Part shown: piece by piece, positions 1 through 9,183 of the stretch
Position numbering within the stretch: position 1 is the first letter of the stretch
Layout of the letters: each line of letters begins with the position of its first letter
Assembly: GCF_002929225.1 (NCBI RefSeq)
Contig: NZ_PISM01000004.1
Location: 806,001 to 870,000 of the forward strand
DNA: 64,000 nt
DNA from: Stutzerimonas kunmingensis
Lineage (GTDB): Bacteria; Pseudomonadota; Gammaproteobacteria; Pseudomonadales; Pseudomonadaceae
Direction: 5' to 3'
Translations under genes and position numbers: made by a program
Notes under the pieces: model-generated
Seen by the model: only the letters and a program-made list of their open reading frames with translations
Databases searched by the model: none
What the model was told of the DNA's origin: nothing

Positions 1-2512
1 GCGCATGCTCGACAATCGTCGCTACACCTTCGGTGCTGGTTTGAATCACGGCGTCATCAGCGAGCTTGGCCTGTGGCGCCGCTTCGGTGTCGGCGGTGTT
101 CGCGGCCAGGGCGGCGGCTGTTGCTGCGACGGCGATTTCCTCGGTTTTCACCGGGGCGTTGCTCTCGTCGACCTCGTCGATTTCGTTACCGTTGGCGTCA
201 CGCTGACGCTCACGGCGATTGCTGCGACGACGCTGGCCGCGGGAGCGGCGGCGTGGGCGGTCGCCGTCGTTGCCTTCGCTGCCCTCGTTGGAGTCCTGGG
301 CGTCCTCGGCTTCGTTCGCATCCTCGGTTTGCTGCAGCAGCTCATCGGCGGCTACCGGGGCTTGCCGTTCGGCGCGCGGCTTGCGCTCTTCGCGCGGGGC
401 GCGTGGTTGCCGCTCGGCCTGCTCTTCTTCTGCTGCTACAGCGATCGGAGCTTCGTCGATTGGTGCTCGCAGTTCGCGCTTACGCTCCTCGCGGGGCTTG
501 CGGTCCTCGCGTGGGGCTCGCTCGCGGCGCGGCTGGCTTTCGGCAACTTCGGCCTGTTCACGGGGTTTGCGTTCCTCGCGTGGTGGGCGCGGCTGGCGCT
601 CTTCGCGTGGCTGACGCTCCTCGCGAGCTTGGCGCTCCTCACGGGGCTGGCGTTCTTCGCGCGGCTTGCGCTCCTCATCACGGCCACCGCGCGAATCGCG
701 GCGACGGTTCTGCTGGCGTCCGCTGCGGCGCTCGTCATTGCGCTGCGGGCGCGGCGAGGCGGGCTTCTTCTCGACTTCGGCTGTGGCCTGCGGTTCTTTC
801 GTCTCGCCTGCGAACAGTCCGACCAGGGATTTGATCAGGCCCTTGAACAGACTTGGTTCCTGCACCGGCGCGGCAACGGGTGTTTCGGTTGGCGCTGCGG
901 CGGCTGCCGCCGGTGCGGTGCGCTGCGGTGCGGTCTTGACCGCCGCTTCCTGACGAACCAGGGTGCGTGTGGAGCTGACCGGCTGAGCTTCTTCGGCCTC
1001 GGTCGGGCTCATTTCGTAGCTGGCTTGGCCTGCCATGATTTCTGGGCTGTCGTCACGCAGTCGCTGAACTTCGAAGTGCGGCGTTTCCAGGTGATCGTCC
1101 GGCAGGATGAAGATGCGCGCACGGGTGCGCAGCTCGATCTTGGTGATCGCGTTGCGTTTCTCGTTGAGCAGGAATGCTGCAACCTGGAACGGCACGCGGG
1201 CGCGAACCTCGGCGGTGCGGTCCTTGAGGGCTTCTTCTTCGATCAGGCGCAGAATCGCCAGCGACAGCGATTCGACGTCACGAATGATGCCTTGGCCGTT
1301 GCAGCGTGGGCAGACGATGCCGCTGGTCTCGCCCAGAGAGGGGCGCAGACGCTGGCGGGACATTTCCAGCAAACCGAAGCGCGAGATGCGGCCGACCTGG
1401 ATACGTGCACGGTCGGCTTCCAGTGCTTCGCGCATCTTCTCCTCGACGGCGCGCTGGTTCTTGGCCGGGGTCATGTCGATGAAGTCGATGACGATTAGTC
1501 CGCCGATGTCGCGCAACCGCAGTTGGCGGGCGATTTCCTCGGCCGCCTCCAGATTGGTCTGCAGGGCGGTTTCTTCGATGTCGCCACCCTTGGTGGCGCG
1601 AGCCGAGTTGATGTCGATGGATACCAATGCTTCGGTCGGATCGATGACGATGGAGCCGCCGGAAGGCAGTTTTACTTCACGCTGGAAGGCCGTCTCGATC
1701 TGGCTTTCGATCTGGAAGCGGTTGAACAGCGGTACGGAATCTTCGTACAGCTTGATCTTGCTGGCGTACTGCGGCATCACCTGCTGGATGAAGCTCAATG
1801 CCTCGTCCTGTGCTTCGACACTGTCGATCAGCACTTCGCCGATGTCCTGGCGCAGGTAGTCGCGGATGGCGCGGATGATGACGTTGGATTCCTGATAGAT
1901 CAGGAATGGCGCGGGGCGATCCTGGGAAGCATCCTTGACTGCGGTCCAGAGCTGCAACAGATAGTCGAGGTCGCACTGCAGCTCTTCGCTGGAGCGGCCC
2001 AGGCCGGCAGTGCGGACGATCAGACCCATGTCAGCGGGGATATCGAGACCGTTCAGGGCTTCACGCAATTCATTGCGTTCTTCACCTTCGATGCGGCGCG
2101 AAATGCCACCAGCGCGCGGATTGTTCGGCATCAGGACCAGATAACGGCCGGCCAGACTGATGAAGGTGGTCAGTGCAGCGCCTTTGTTGCCGCGCTCTTC
2201 TTTTTCGACCTGAACGATGACTTCCTGGCCTTCGCGCAGGACGTCCTTGATGTTCACGCGGCCTTCAGGCGACTTGCTGAAGTATTCGCGAGAAATTTCC
2301 TTGAGGGGGAGGAAGCCATGGCGCTCGGCGCCGAAGTCGACGAAAGCAGCTTCGAGACTGGGCTCGACGCGGGTGATCTTGCCCTTGTAGATGTTGGCTT
2401 TCTTCTGCTCGCGGGCACCTGATTCGATGTCCAGATCGAACAGACGTTGGCCGTCGACCAGTGCGACACGCAACTCTTCGGGCTGAGTTGCGTTAATTAG
2501 CATTCTTTTCAT
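1..2512 (-). CDS. rne: Ribonuclease E, N-terminal ~837 residues (3' end off the window)
   Basis: Endoribonuclease that starts mRNA decay, processes rRNA and tRNA and scaffolds the degradosome. Reading leftward from 2512 the protein starts [10 protein letters not shown], followed by an S1-like segment (about residues 36-120). The catalytic core has the [10 protein letters not shown] stretch (Asp300) and IDFIDM (Asp343), matching the E. coli metal-binding aspartates, and the CPRC zinc link (Cys401, Cys404). After about residue 440 the sequence turns into a low-complexity, Arg/Glu/Pro/Ala-rich scaffold region. The gene is cut by the window edge, so the extreme C-terminus is unseen. The start is the first of two close ATGs (2512 and 2503). 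Family identity is very secure. Confidence 0.97.
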   Translation of the reverse strand, partial: MKRMLINATQPEELRVALVDGQRLFDLDIESGAREQKKANIYKGKITRVEPSLEAAFVDFGAERHGFLPLKEISREYFSKSPEGRVNIKDVLREGQEVIVQVEKEERGNKGAALTTFISLAGRYLVLMPNNPRAGGISRRIEGEERNELREALNGLDIPADMGLIVRTAGLGRSSEELQCDLDYLLQLWTAVKDASQDRPAPFLIYQESNVIIRAIRDYLRQDIGEVLIDSVEAQDEALSFIQQVMPQYASKIKLYEDSVPLFNRFQIESQIETAFQREVKLPSGGSIVIDPTEALVSIDINSARATKGGDIEETALQTNLEAAEEIARQLRLRDIGGLIVIDFIDMTPAKNQRAVEEKMREALEADRARIQVGRISRFGLLEMSRQRLRPSLGETSGIVCPRCNGQGIIRDVESLSLAILRLIEEEALKDRTAEVRARVPFQVAAFLLNEKRNAITKIELRTRARIFILPDDHLETPHFEVQRLRDDSPEIMAGQASYEMSPTEAEEAQPVSSTRTLVRQEAAVKTAPQRTAPAAAAAAPTETPVAAPVQEPSLFKGLIKSLVGLFAGETKEPQATAEVEKKPASPRPQRNDERRSGRQQNRRRDSRGGRDEERKPREERQPREERQAREERQPREERQPRPPREERKPREQAEVAESQPRRERAPREDRKPREERKRELRAPIDEAPIAVAAEEEQAERQPRAPREERKPRAERQAPVAADELLQQTEDANEAEDAQDSNEGSEGNDGDRPRRRSRGQRRRSNRRERQRDANGNEIDEVDESNAPVKTEEIAVAATAAALAANTADTEAAPQAKLADDAVIQTSTEGVATIVEHA
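559..690 (-). repeat. Tandem PREER(Q/K)-type repeats in the RNase E scaffold region
   Basis: On the minus strand the codons read as a run of near-identical six-residue units of the form [12 protein letters not shown] and PREERK, at least five in a row. Similar isolated units continue toward the C-terminus, near + strand 370-530. They form a very basic and acidic low-complexity stretch in the non-catalytic half of RNase E, the region that in other gammaproteobacteria binds RNA and degradosome partners. Copy number in such repeats often varies between strains, but this cannot be tested here. Confidence 0.75.
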
Positions 2513-3013
2513 GTAGTACCGTCGGTTTCCGTGGCATCCGGAAACGGCGTTCGGCACACACGACTCTCGCGGTCGGTGTCAGGTGAGTCAGGAATGGTTG
2601 TAAAGCACTCCAGTGTCCAGCGATGTGCGGCCAAATGGGCCGGCGTCGCGACGACGTCTCCTGCTTGCTGTCGGAACAGAAGCAATGGTTCGGGAGGAGG
2701 AATCAGGCATCGGTAGCGGACGGAATGAAGCGTCTGTGAAAGCCTTTGCTACGCAATCCGATGCTGTGCATCTCCACCCAACACGCATACTTTGAAAATC
2801 GGGTGCCGCTCGCAGAATCCGGGGAGCGGGTTGTCGATTATCGCGATTCCCATAGGGGGCACGCATCATGTCTTCAAGGCTTGTTTCGCAACTTCTCCGC
2901 TACTTGAGGGAAGCTCCGTCGGACGGCCTCACGTCCTAGAACATTTTTTTGCCGGTCTGGGTTGGCGGTATCGCTGGCATCCCTGGACCTGACCGCTTTT
3001 GGCGGCGTTCGCG
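2513..3013 (-). other. Long 5' leader of rne mRNA (~495 nt), no gene seen
   Basis: There is no credible coding sequence between the rne start and its predicted promoter at 3014-3042. If transcription starts near 3007, the rne mRNA carries a leader of about 495 nt. In E. coli the rne leader is about 360 nt and lets RNase E autoregulate by cutting its own mRNA. A comparable role here is an inference from position and length. Short reading frames present on both strands have no family features and were not called. Confidence 0.55.
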
Positions 3014-3042
3014 ACTATAACAGCAATGTTTAAGTGCTTCAA
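3014..3042 (-). promoter_or_regulatory. Sigma-70 promoter for rne
   Basis: On the minus strand TTGAAG (3042-3037) and TATAGT (3019-3014) are separated by exactly 17 bases, a good -35/-10 pair. Predicted start of transcription is near 3007. It lies back-to-back with the rluC promoter. Confidence 0.65.
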
Positions 3043-3054
3043 TTCCATGAAAAT

Positions 3055-3063
3055 TGATATGAT
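3055..3063 (+). promoter_or_regulatory. Extended -10 promoter of rluC, giving a probable leaderless mRNA
   Basis: The sequence TGATATGAT is an extended -10 element (TGN followed by TATGAT), with no good -35 at 16-18 bases upstream. The -10 hexamer ends at 3063, so transcription would start at about 3069-3071, on top of the rluC ATG at 3070. No Shine-Dalgarno sequence precedes that ATG. Confidence 0.5.
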
Positions 3064-3069
3064 GCCGCG

Positions 3070-4023
3070 ATGACCAATACCCCCTCCCAGACCTCCGGTG
3101 TGCAAATACTCGAGGTCGCGCCGGAACTTGCCGGCCAGCGCATTGATAACTTTCTCCGCAACCAGCTCAAAGGCGTGCCCAAGACGTTGATCTACCGCAT
3201 CTTGCGCAAGGGCGAGGTGCGTGTGAACAAAGGGCGCATCAAGCCTGAGTACAAGTTGCAAGCCGGTGATCTGGTGCGCGTGCCGCCGCTGCGCCTGGCC
3301 GAGCGCGACGAGCCTGAGCCGCTTGCTCAAGGACTGTTGGAAAGGCTGGAAAAGGCCATCGTGCACGAGGACAAGGCGCTCATCGTACTGAATAAACCGG
3401 CCGGCATAGCTGTGCATGGTGGTAGCGGGCTCAGCTACGGGGTGATCGAGGCTTTGCGGCAACTGCGTCCTGATGCCAAGGAGCTTGAATTGGTGCATCG
3501 ACTGGATCGCGATACCTCCGGTCTGCTGATGATCGCCAAGAAGCGCAGCATGTTGCGCCACCTGCATCAGGCGTTGCGCGGTGACGGTGTAGACAAGCGT
3601 TATATGGCTCTGGTGCGTGGTCGCTGGGAAACGTCGAAGAAGCAGGTCAATGCGCCGTTGCTGAAGAACACACTGCGCTCTGGTGAGCGAATGGTCGAGG
3701 TGACCGAGGACGGCAAGGAAGCGCTGACATTGTTTCGCGTGCTTCGTCGCTTTGGTGACTTCGCAACGCTAGTGGAGGCCAAGCCGGTTACCGGTCGCAC
3801 GCACCAGATTCGTGTGCACGCGCGCCATGCCGGGCACAGCATCGCCGGCGACAGCAAGTACGGTGATGAGGAGTTCACTCGCGAGATTCGCGAACTAGGC
3901 GGCAAGCGATTGTTCCTGCATGCATACGCGCTGAAGGTTCCCTTGCCTGATGGCGGTGAGTTATCCCTGGAGGCGCCCGTCGACGAAATGTGGGCGCGAA
4001 CGCTGGAGCGTCTCGGTGAGTGA
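3070..4023 (+). CDS. rluC: 23S rRNA pseudouridine synthase RluC
   Basis: 317-residue pseudouridine synthase of the RluA family, expected to isomerise three uridines of 23S rRNA (955, 2504 and 2580 in E. coli numbering). An S4 RNA-binding domain occupies about residues 20-80. The catalytic motif HRLDRDTSG gives Asp146 as the nucleophile, and the GRTHQIRVH motif lies near residue 243. It is the first gene of an overlapping trio: the HAD gene starts 8 bases before its stop. The ATG at 3070 has no ribosome binding site and falls at the predicted transcription start. Position beside a divergent rne is typical of Pseudomonas. Confidence 0.96.
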   Translation: MTNTPSQTSGVQILEVAPELAGQRIDNFLRNQLKGVPKTLIYRILRKGEVRVNKGRIKPEYKLQAGDLVRVPPLRLAERDEPEPLAQGLLERLEKAIVHEDKALIVLNKPAGIAVHGGSGLSYGVIEALRQLRPDAKELELVHRLDRDTSGLLMIAKKRSMLRHLHQALRGDGVDKRYMALVRGRWETSKKQVNAPLLKNTLRSGERMVEVTEDGKEALTLFRVLRRFGDFATLVEAKPVTGRTHQIRVHARHAGHSIAGDSKYGDEEFTREIRELGGKRLFLHAYALKVPLPDGGELSLEAPVDEMWARTLERLGE

Positions 4024-4702
4024 GTACCGGGTTCTGATATTTGATTGGGATGGCACGCTGGTCGACTCGATCGGGCGTATTGTCGAATCGATACATGTTG
4101 CGGCGCAAAATTGTGGTTTGCCGCAGGTCGATGATGCCTCGGTCAAGGGCATCATCGGGTTGGCCTTGCCGGAAGCGATTGGCGTGTTGTATCCGGATCA
4201 GGCGGATGTCGCGCTGATCGAGGATTTTCGTCACTGCTATAGCGAGTATTATCTGTCCCTGGAGACCCAGCCTTCAGCTCTTTATCCGGGAGTCGCCAAG
4301 GCGTTATCCGAGTTCCGTGACGCCGGGTATATGCTCGCTGTCGCGACTGGAAAGGGGCGTCGCGGCCTTGATCGCGTTTTGGCTGGGCAGGGGTGGGAGG
4401 ACTTCTTCGATATCACCCGTTGTTCGGACGAGACGGCAAGCAAGCCCGATCCACTGATGATCCACCAGATTCTTTCTCACTGCGGTGCTCGTCCGGAGCA
4501 GGCGCTGATGGTCGGTGATTCGGTGTTTGACCTGCAGATGGCTCATCGCGCGGGTGTGGATGGCGTAGCTGTCGCTTATGGCGCACAACCACTGCACATC
4601 CTGCAGCAGTGCAAGCCGCGCACTGCGATCAATCATTTTTCGGAGCTTGGTGATTGGCTGCGCTCCTTGGCGGTTTCTGAGGTGAATGCAAATGTCGGAT
4701 GA
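4016..4702 (+). CDS. HAD-superfamily phosphatase (Gph/phosphoglycolate phosphatase-like)
   Basis: 228 residues from a GTG at 4016 that overlaps the end of rluC by 8 bases. A longer frame upstream has no family sequence. The HAD motifs are clear: motif [10 protein letters not shown] near the N-terminus, motif II around VATGKGRRG, and motif III/IV in [12 protein letters not shown] and [13 protein letters not shown] helical cap of the phosphoglycolate-phosphatase class sits between motifs I and II. The substrate cannot be told from sequence. It is a conserved neighbour of rluC and sppA in Pseudomonas, with translation probably coupled to both. Confidence 0.85.
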   Translation: MSEYRVLIFDWDGTLVDSIGRIVESIHVAAQNCGLPQVDDASVKGIIGLALPEAIGVLYPDQADVALIEDFRHCYSEYYLSLETQPSALYPGVAKALSEFRDAGYMLAVATGKGRRGLDRVLAGQGWEDFFDITRCSDETASKPDPLMIHQILSHCGARPEQALMVGDSVFDLQMAHRAGVDGVAVAYGAQPLHILQQCKPRTAINHFSELGDWLRSLAVSEVNANVG

Positions 4703-5675
4703 GTGGAAGGCTCCGGTAGACGAGTCCAAGGGTGATCGTAATAGCTGGAAGCTGCTGGAGAAGACGCTGCTTGCAGGGGTTCACGAGCAGCGGCGCGCTA
4801 GGCGCTGGGGTATCTTCTTCAAGTTATTGACCTTCATTTACCTGTTCGGCGCGCTGGCACTGTTTTCCCCGGCGCTGCAGTTTGGTTCCAGCAAGGGCGC
4901 GGAGGGTAGTCATACGGCGGTCATCAATGTGCGCGGCATGATCGCGGATGAAGAGCCTGCCAGCGCCGATAACGTCGTCGGTGCCTTGCGGGCGGCCTTC
5001 GAGGACGCCAATACCAAGGGTGTGGTGCTGCGAATCAACAGCCCGGGGGGCAGTCCGGTGCAGTCGGGCTATATATATGACGAAATCCGGCGTTTGCGCG
5101 GCGAACATCCGACCATCAAGGTCTATGCGGTGATTACCGACCTGGGGGCGTCGGGTGCGTACTACATCGCTAGCGCCGCGGACGAAATTTATGCTGACAA
5201 GTCCAGTCTGGTGGGGTCGATCGGTGTAACCGCGGCCACCTTTGGCTTCGTTGATACCATGGAAAAGCTCGGCGTCGAGCGGCGTGTCTATACGGCGGGT
5301 GAGCACAAGGCTTTTCTGGATCCGTTCCAGCCGGAAAAGCCTGAGGAGACCCAGTTCTGGCGAGGCGTGCTGGCTACCACCCATCAGCAGTTCATCGACA
5401 GCGTCAAGCGTGGTCGCGGCGATCGCCTTCAGGAGGAGCAGCATCCGGAGTTGTTCTCAGGTCTGATCTGGTCTGGGGAGCAGGCATTGGAGCTCGGGTT
5501 GATCGATGGTTTGGGAAGTACGGCGCATGTCGCGCGCGAGGTGATCGGTGAGCCCGAGCTGGTGGACTTCACTGTCAAAGAGTCGCCGCTGGATCGTTTT
5601 ACCAAGAAACTTGGTGCTGGCGTCGCCGAACGCTTGGCTATTCTGGTTGGGGTGCAGGGGCCGGTGTTGCGATAG
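4692..5675 (+). CDS. sppA: Signal peptide peptidase SppA-type S49 protease
   Basis: 327-residue membrane-bound serine peptidase that degrades leftover signal peptides in the inner membrane. A cytoplasmic basic segment (ends near Arg38) precedes one membrane helix at about residues 40-62. The S49 domain follows, with the Ser-Lys dyad Ser154 (in DLGASGAYY) and Lys206 (in GEHKAFLDP). It is the short single-domain form, about half the length of E. coli SppA. The ATG at 4692 is preferred over 4686 because GAGGTG lies 7 bases upstream of it. It overlaps the HAD gene by 11 bases. Confidence 0.92.
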   Translation: MSDEWKAPVDESKGDRNSWKLLEKTLLAGVHEQRRARRWGIFFKLLTFIYLFGALALFSPALQFGSSKGAEGSHTAVINVRGMIADEEPASADNVVGALRAAFEDANTKGVVLRINSPGGSPVQSGYIYDEIRRLRGEHPTIKVYAVITDLGASGAYYIASAADEIYADKSSLVGSIGVTAATFGFVDTMEKLGVERRVYTAGEHKAFLDPFQPEKPEETQFWRGVLATTHQQFIDSVKRGRGDRLQEEQHPELFSGLIWSGEQALELGLIDGLGSTAHVAREVIGEPELVDFTVKESPLDRFTKKLGAGVAERLAILVGVQGPVLR

Positions 5676-5689
5676 CAGCCGGCTCGCGC

Positions 5690-6268
5690 TCACGGAACGT
5701 CGTAGCCTGCGTTCAGTAGCATGTCCACCAGGCGGATGAGCGGAAGGCCTACCAGGCTGGTGACGTCCTCGCCTTCGGTGGCGCGGAAAAGACTGATGCC
5801 TAATCCTTCAGCCTTGAAACTGCCCGCGCAATCGTAGGGCTTTTCAATTCTCAGATAGCGCTCGATTCGGGCTTCATCTAGTTCTCTGAAGTGTACGGTG
5901 AACGGTATGCAGTCGGTCTGAATTCTGCCTGTCGCGCTGTCGAGGAGCGCCAGTCCGGTCAGAAATCGGACGCTGTTGCCGCTGGCGGATTGCAGTTGCT
6001 GTTTTGCCCGCTCGAAGGTGTGCGGTTTGCCGATAATCTTCGAGTCCAATACTGCAGCCTGATCGGAGCCGATAATCAGGTGATTCGGATACCGCTCGGC
6101 AAGCGCTCTGGCCTTCTGCTCGGCGAGTCGGTTTACGAGTTGTTCGGCGCTTTCTCCGGGTAGATGGGTTTCATCGATATCCGGGGCGCAGCTTTCGAAC
6201 GGCAGTCCCAGCCGGGAGAGCAATTCCTGTCGATAGGGTGAGCTGGATGCAAGCAGCAGGCGGCGCAT
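5690..6268 (-). CDS. Maf-like nucleotide pyrophosphatase (YceF type)
   Basis: 192-residue Maf/HAM1-like nucleoside triphosphate pyrophosphatase. The N-terminal LLLASSSPYRQELL motif and the SDQAAVLD and KP(Y)DCAGSF segments are characteristic. The overall form is nearest to the YceF branch, which acts on 7-methyl-GTP and modified nucleotides, and this fits the yceD-rpmF-plsX neighbourhood of E. coli yceF. It is transcribed away from yceD and toward sppA, with only 14 bases between the two stop codons. A strong AAGGAGG site lies just upstream of its ATG. Confidence 0.88.
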   Translation of the reverse strand: MRRLLLASSSPYRQELLSRLGLPFESCAPDIDETHLPGESAEQLVNRLAEQKARALAERYPNHLIIGSDQAAVLDSKIIGKPHTFERAKQQLQSASGNSVRFLTGLALLDSATGRIQTDCIPFTVHFRELDEARIERYLRIEKPYDCAGSFKAEGLGISLFRATEGEDVTSLVGLPLIRLVDMLLNAGYDVP

Positions 6269-6333
6269 GATTCCTCCTTTATATATAGGTGCGAGATTGT
6301 ATGCGTTGCGTCGTGAAGCTGGGCGGAATTCCT

Positions 6334-6362
6334 TTGACAGGCTGCGGGCGCGTCCCTAGAAT
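6334..6362 (+). promoter_or_regulatory. Sigma-70 promoter of yceD-rpmF-plsX
   Basis: A consensus TTGACA (6334-6339) is followed after 17 bases by TAGAAT (6357-6362). The predicted start is near 6369, so only about 2-4 nt would precede the yceD ATG at 6372. Confidence 0.75.
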
Positions 6363-6371
6363 GCCGCGCTT

Positions 6372-6899
6372 ATGTTGAAAGGACCGATACCACCGCACGT
6401 TGATCCGCGCAAGCTCGCCGACCGAGCGGCCACCCTAGCCGGTGAGCTGCAATTGTCGCAGCTGAAGCGGCTCGCCGATCCTCTTGAGGATGATCAGGGT
6501 GTGGTGCGCGCCAGTTTTGCCTTTGGGCGCGACGAGCAGCGTACTGCGGTTATCCGTAGTCAGCTCGACGTTGAAGTCAAAATGATTTGCCAGCGTTGTC
6601 TGGAGCCGGTTGTTCTGCCGATTCACAGCGAGTGCGATTACGCGGTTGTGAATGAAGGGGCGAGCAGCCAGCACCTGCCCAAAGGGTACGACGTGCTGGA
6701 AGTGGGAGAGGATCCTCTGGATCTGCTGGCGCTGGTCGAAGACGAGCTATTGCTCGCTCTGCCGATTGTTCCACTCCATGACCCTGAAATTTGCCAGCCG
6801 CCGGTTGGGCCAGATGAGCCTGAACCGAGTGAGGACGAGGTAACGCGGTCCAACCCGTTCAGCGTACTGGCGCAGTTAAAGCGTGACCCAAACGTTTAG
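6372..6899 (+). CDS. yceD: YceD/DUF177 protein, 23S rRNA accumulation factor
   Basis: 175-residue member of the DUF177 family, linked in bacteria and plants to accumulation of 23S rRNA and the large ribosomal subunit. It contains the conserved CQRCLEPV segment near residue 76, an acidic EDPLDLLALVEDELLLALP core and a C-terminal NPFSVLAQLK motif. It is immediately upstream of rpmF, as in E. coli. The start codon lies within a few bases of the predicted transcription start, with no Shine-Dalgarno site. The first residues resemble other Pseudomonas YceD proteins, so the start is probably right. Confidence 0.92.
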   Translation: MLKGPIPPHVDPRKLADRAATLAGELQLSQLKRLADPLEDDQGVVRASFAFGRDEQRTAVIRSQLDVEVKMICQRCLEPVVLPIHSECDYAVVNEGASSQHLPKGYDVLEVGEDPLDLLALVEDELLLALPIVPLHDPEICQPPVGPDEPEPSEDEVTRSNPFSVLAQLKRDPNV

Positions 6900-6911
6900 G
6901 AGTTGATCCAA

Positions 6912-7094
6912 ATGGCTGTTCAGCAGAACAAAAAATCCCGTTCCGCCCGTGACATGCGTCGTTCCCATGACGCTCTCGAGCCGAACGCTCTGTCCGTGGA
7001 AAAGAGCACCGGTGAAGTTCACCTGCGTCACCACGTGTCCCCGGACGGTTTCTACCGTGGTCGCAAGGTGATCGACAAGGGCGCTGACGAGTAA
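6912..7094 (+). CDS. rpmF: 50S ribosomal protein L32
   Basis: 60-residue basic protein starting [11 protein letters not shown], with the typical RRSHDAL and [11 protein letters not shown] segments of bacterial L32. It carries no four-cysteine zinc ribbon, so it is the zinc-independent form usual in gammaproteobacteria. GGAGTTG upstream serves as ribosome binding site for the ATG at 6912; an in-frame ATA nine bases earlier is not a start. It is co-transcribed with yceD and plsX. Confidence 0.96.
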   Translation: MAVQQNKKSRSARDMRRSHDALEPNALSVEKSTGEVHLRHHVSPDGFYRGRKVIDKGADE

Positions 7095-7097
7095 TCC

Positions 7098-8168
7098 TTG
7101 TCCGCTCCGGTCATCGCGATCGATGCAATGGGTGGGGACTTCGGTCCCCACTGCATTGTTCCGGCCAGTCTGTCCTGTCTGGCTGAAAGCCCCTCGCTGC
7201 ATCTGGTCCTTGTCGGCCAATCTTCCCTTCTCGAACAGCTTGTCGCCCAGCATCCTGGGGTCGATCGTTCGCGCCTGAAAATCGTCGATGCGCCTGAAAT
7301 CATTGGTATGGCTGAACGCCCGGCTCAGGCATTGCGTGGCAAGCCACGCTCTTCCATGCGTATTGCCCTCGAGCAGGTTCGCGACGGTAAAGCCAATGCT
7401 TGTGTAAGCGCCGGTAACACCGGCGCGCTGATGGCATTGGCGCGCCAGGTTCTGAGAACGCTGCCAGGTATCGATCGGCCGGCGATGGTGACAGCGCTCC
7501 CTACGCAGGCTGACCCATGCCTGCTGCTGGACCTGGGCGCAAATGTCGATTGCCCGCCCGAGCAGCTTTTCCAGTTTGCTGTCATGGGGGCTGTGGCGGC
7601 CGAATCGCTGGGGCGACAGCAGCCTAGGGTCGCGCTGCTGAATGTCGGTACCGAAGAGATCAAGGGCAATCAGCAGGTCAAACAAGCCGCGCTGCTGTTG
7701 CAGCAGGCCGCTGATCTCAACTATCAGGGCTTCATCGAGGGGGATGGGCTGTATCGCGGTGAAGCCGACGTGGTCGTATGCGATGGCTTTGTCGGCAACA
7801 TATTGCTCAAATCCAGCGAGGGATTGGCTGGGATGCTGGTCGCCAGAGTCGAGGCGCTTTTCAAGCGTTCGCTTGGCGCGCGCATTGTCGGTGCTGTCGT
7901 ATTGCCGTTGTTGCGCCGTCTGCGGGCGGATCTCAATCCGGCTCAGTACAATGGTGCGAGCTTTCTCGGGCTGCAGGGAATTGTCGTCAAGAGTCATGGT
8001 AGTGCTGGTGCGGACGGCTTCAAAGCAGCGATCCGGCGCGCGGCGCAGGATGTCGAGCATGATCTCCCTGAGCAACTGAGGAGCAGGCTGGGGCATTTTC
8101 TGCAGCCACCTCATTCGTACGATGATGTGGATGATGTGACCGCAGGTGGTGGCCAGCCATCCAACTGA
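7098..8168 (+). CDS. plsX: Phosphate acyltransferase PlsX
   Basis: 356-residue soluble enzyme that converts acyl-ACP to acyl-phosphate for phosphatidic acid synthesis. The N-terminus has the [11 protein letters not shown] motif of the family, and the [10 protein letters not shown] and DLGANVDC segments are present. Translation probably begins at the TTG at 7098, three bases after the rpmF stop. There is no strong Shine-Dalgarno site, which suggests coupling to L32 translation. The C-terminus is longer than the core fold and ends in a polar tail. Unlike in E. coli, fabD follows without an intervening fabH. Confidence 0.95.
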   Translation: MSAPVIAIDAMGGDFGPHCIVPASLSCLAESPSLHLVLVGQSSLLEQLVAQHPGVDRSRLKIVDAPEIIGMAERPAQALRGKPRSSMRIALEQVRDGKANACVSAGNTGALMALARQVLRTLPGIDRPAMVTALPTQADPCLLLDLGANVDCPPEQLFQFAVMGAVAAESLGRQQPRVALLNVGTEEIKGNQQVKQAALLLQQAADLNYQGFIEGDGLYRGEADVVVCDGFVGNILLKSSEGLAGMLVARVEALFKRSLGARIVGAVVLPLLRRLRADLNPAQYNGASFLGLQGIVVKSHGSAGADGFKAAIRRAAQDVEHDLPEQLRSRLGHFLQPPHSYDDVDDVTAGGGQPSN

Positions 8169-8230
8169 AATTCGCGACGCCGGTCCCTGGCGTATTCTTC
8201 AGACGAACAGAACCACAAGAGAGTCGTTTC

Positions 8231-9169
8231 ATGTCCGCATCACTTGCTTTCGTCTTTCCCGGTCAGGGGTCTCAGTCCCTTGGCATGCTGGCCGAGCTGG
8301 GTGCCCAGCAAAGCGTGGTGGTCGATACTTTTGCCGAGGCATCTTCGGCGCTCGGGTACGACCTTTGGGCGTTGACCCAGACCGGTCCGGAAGAACAGCT
8401 GAATCAGACCGACAAGACCCAGCCGGCGATTCTTGCCGCCTCCATTGCAATCTGGCGTTTGTGGCAGACAGAAGGCGGCGCGCAGCCCGCATTCGTTGCC
8501 GGACACAGCCTCGGTGAGTACTCCGCTCTGGTGGCGGCGGGCAGCCTGCCGTTCGCTGACGCCATCAAGCTGGTTGAATTGCGCGGTCAATTGATGCAGC
8601 AGGCAGTGCCGGCCGGGCAGGGCGGCATGGCTGCCATTCTCGGGCTGGAAGATGCCGATGTATTGGCCGCCTGTGCCGAGGCCGCGCAAGGTGAGGTGGT
8701 CAGTGCGGTCAACTTCAACGCTCCGGGTCAGGTGGTGATTGCCGGCAGTGCAGCGGCGGTAGAGCGCGCGATCGAAGCGTGCAAGGCCAAAGGTGCCAAG
8801 CGTGCGATGGCTTTGCCGGTGAGTGTCCCCTCTCATTGCGATCTGATGCGTCCGGCTGCCGAACGCTTCGCTTCCTCGGTGGAGTCGATCGAATGGCAAG
8901 CGCCGCAGATTCCGTTGGTGCAGAACGTCAGCGCAGCAGTCGTCGCGGATCTGGAAGTGCTCAAGCGTGATCTGCTGGCACAGCTCTACAGTCCGGTGCG
9001 CTGGGTCGAGTCCATGGTTGCTCTGGGAGACCGTGGCGTCACCTCGCTGGTCGAGTGCGGACCCGGCAAGGTTCTGTCGGGCCTCAACAAACGCTGCGTC
9101 AAGGGCGTCAGCACCTACAATCTGGATACCCCCGAGGCCTTCGCGGTCGCTCGTGCCGCATTGGCTTGA
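8231..9169 (+). CDS. fabD: Malonyl-CoA:ACP transacylase
   Basis: 312-residue acyltransferase that loads malonyl groups on acyl carrier protein. The N-terminal FPGQGSQ motif, the active-site GHSLGEYSAL (catalytic Ser in GHSLG) and the VPSHCDLM segment with the catalytic His are all intact. It starts 62 bases after plsX and is followed 14 bases later by fabG with an AAGGAGA site, so it belongs to the same fatty-acid unit. Confidence 0.97.
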   Translation: MSASLAFVFPGQGSQSLGMLAELGAQQSVVVDTFAEASSALGYDLWALTQTGPEEQLNQTDKTQPAILAASIAIWRLWQTEGGAQPAFVAGHSLGEYSALVAAGSLPFADAIKLVELRGQLMQQAVPAGQGGMAAILGLEDADVLAACAEAAQGEVVSAVNFNAPGQVVIAGSAAAVERAIEACKAKGAKRAMALPVSVPSHCDLMRPAAERFASSVESIEWQAPQIPLVQNVSAAVVADLEVLKRDLLAQLYSPVRWVESMVALGDRGVTSLVECGPGKVLSGLNKRCVKGVSTYNLDTPEAFAVARAALA

Positions 9170-9183
9170 ACAAGGAGAATGCT

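Noticed and set aside
5..1498. 497-codon plus-strand frame
   Set aside because: It is the complement of rne. The translation is a Leu/Ala/Phe-rich composition artefact, whereas the minus strand reads a complete RNase E core.
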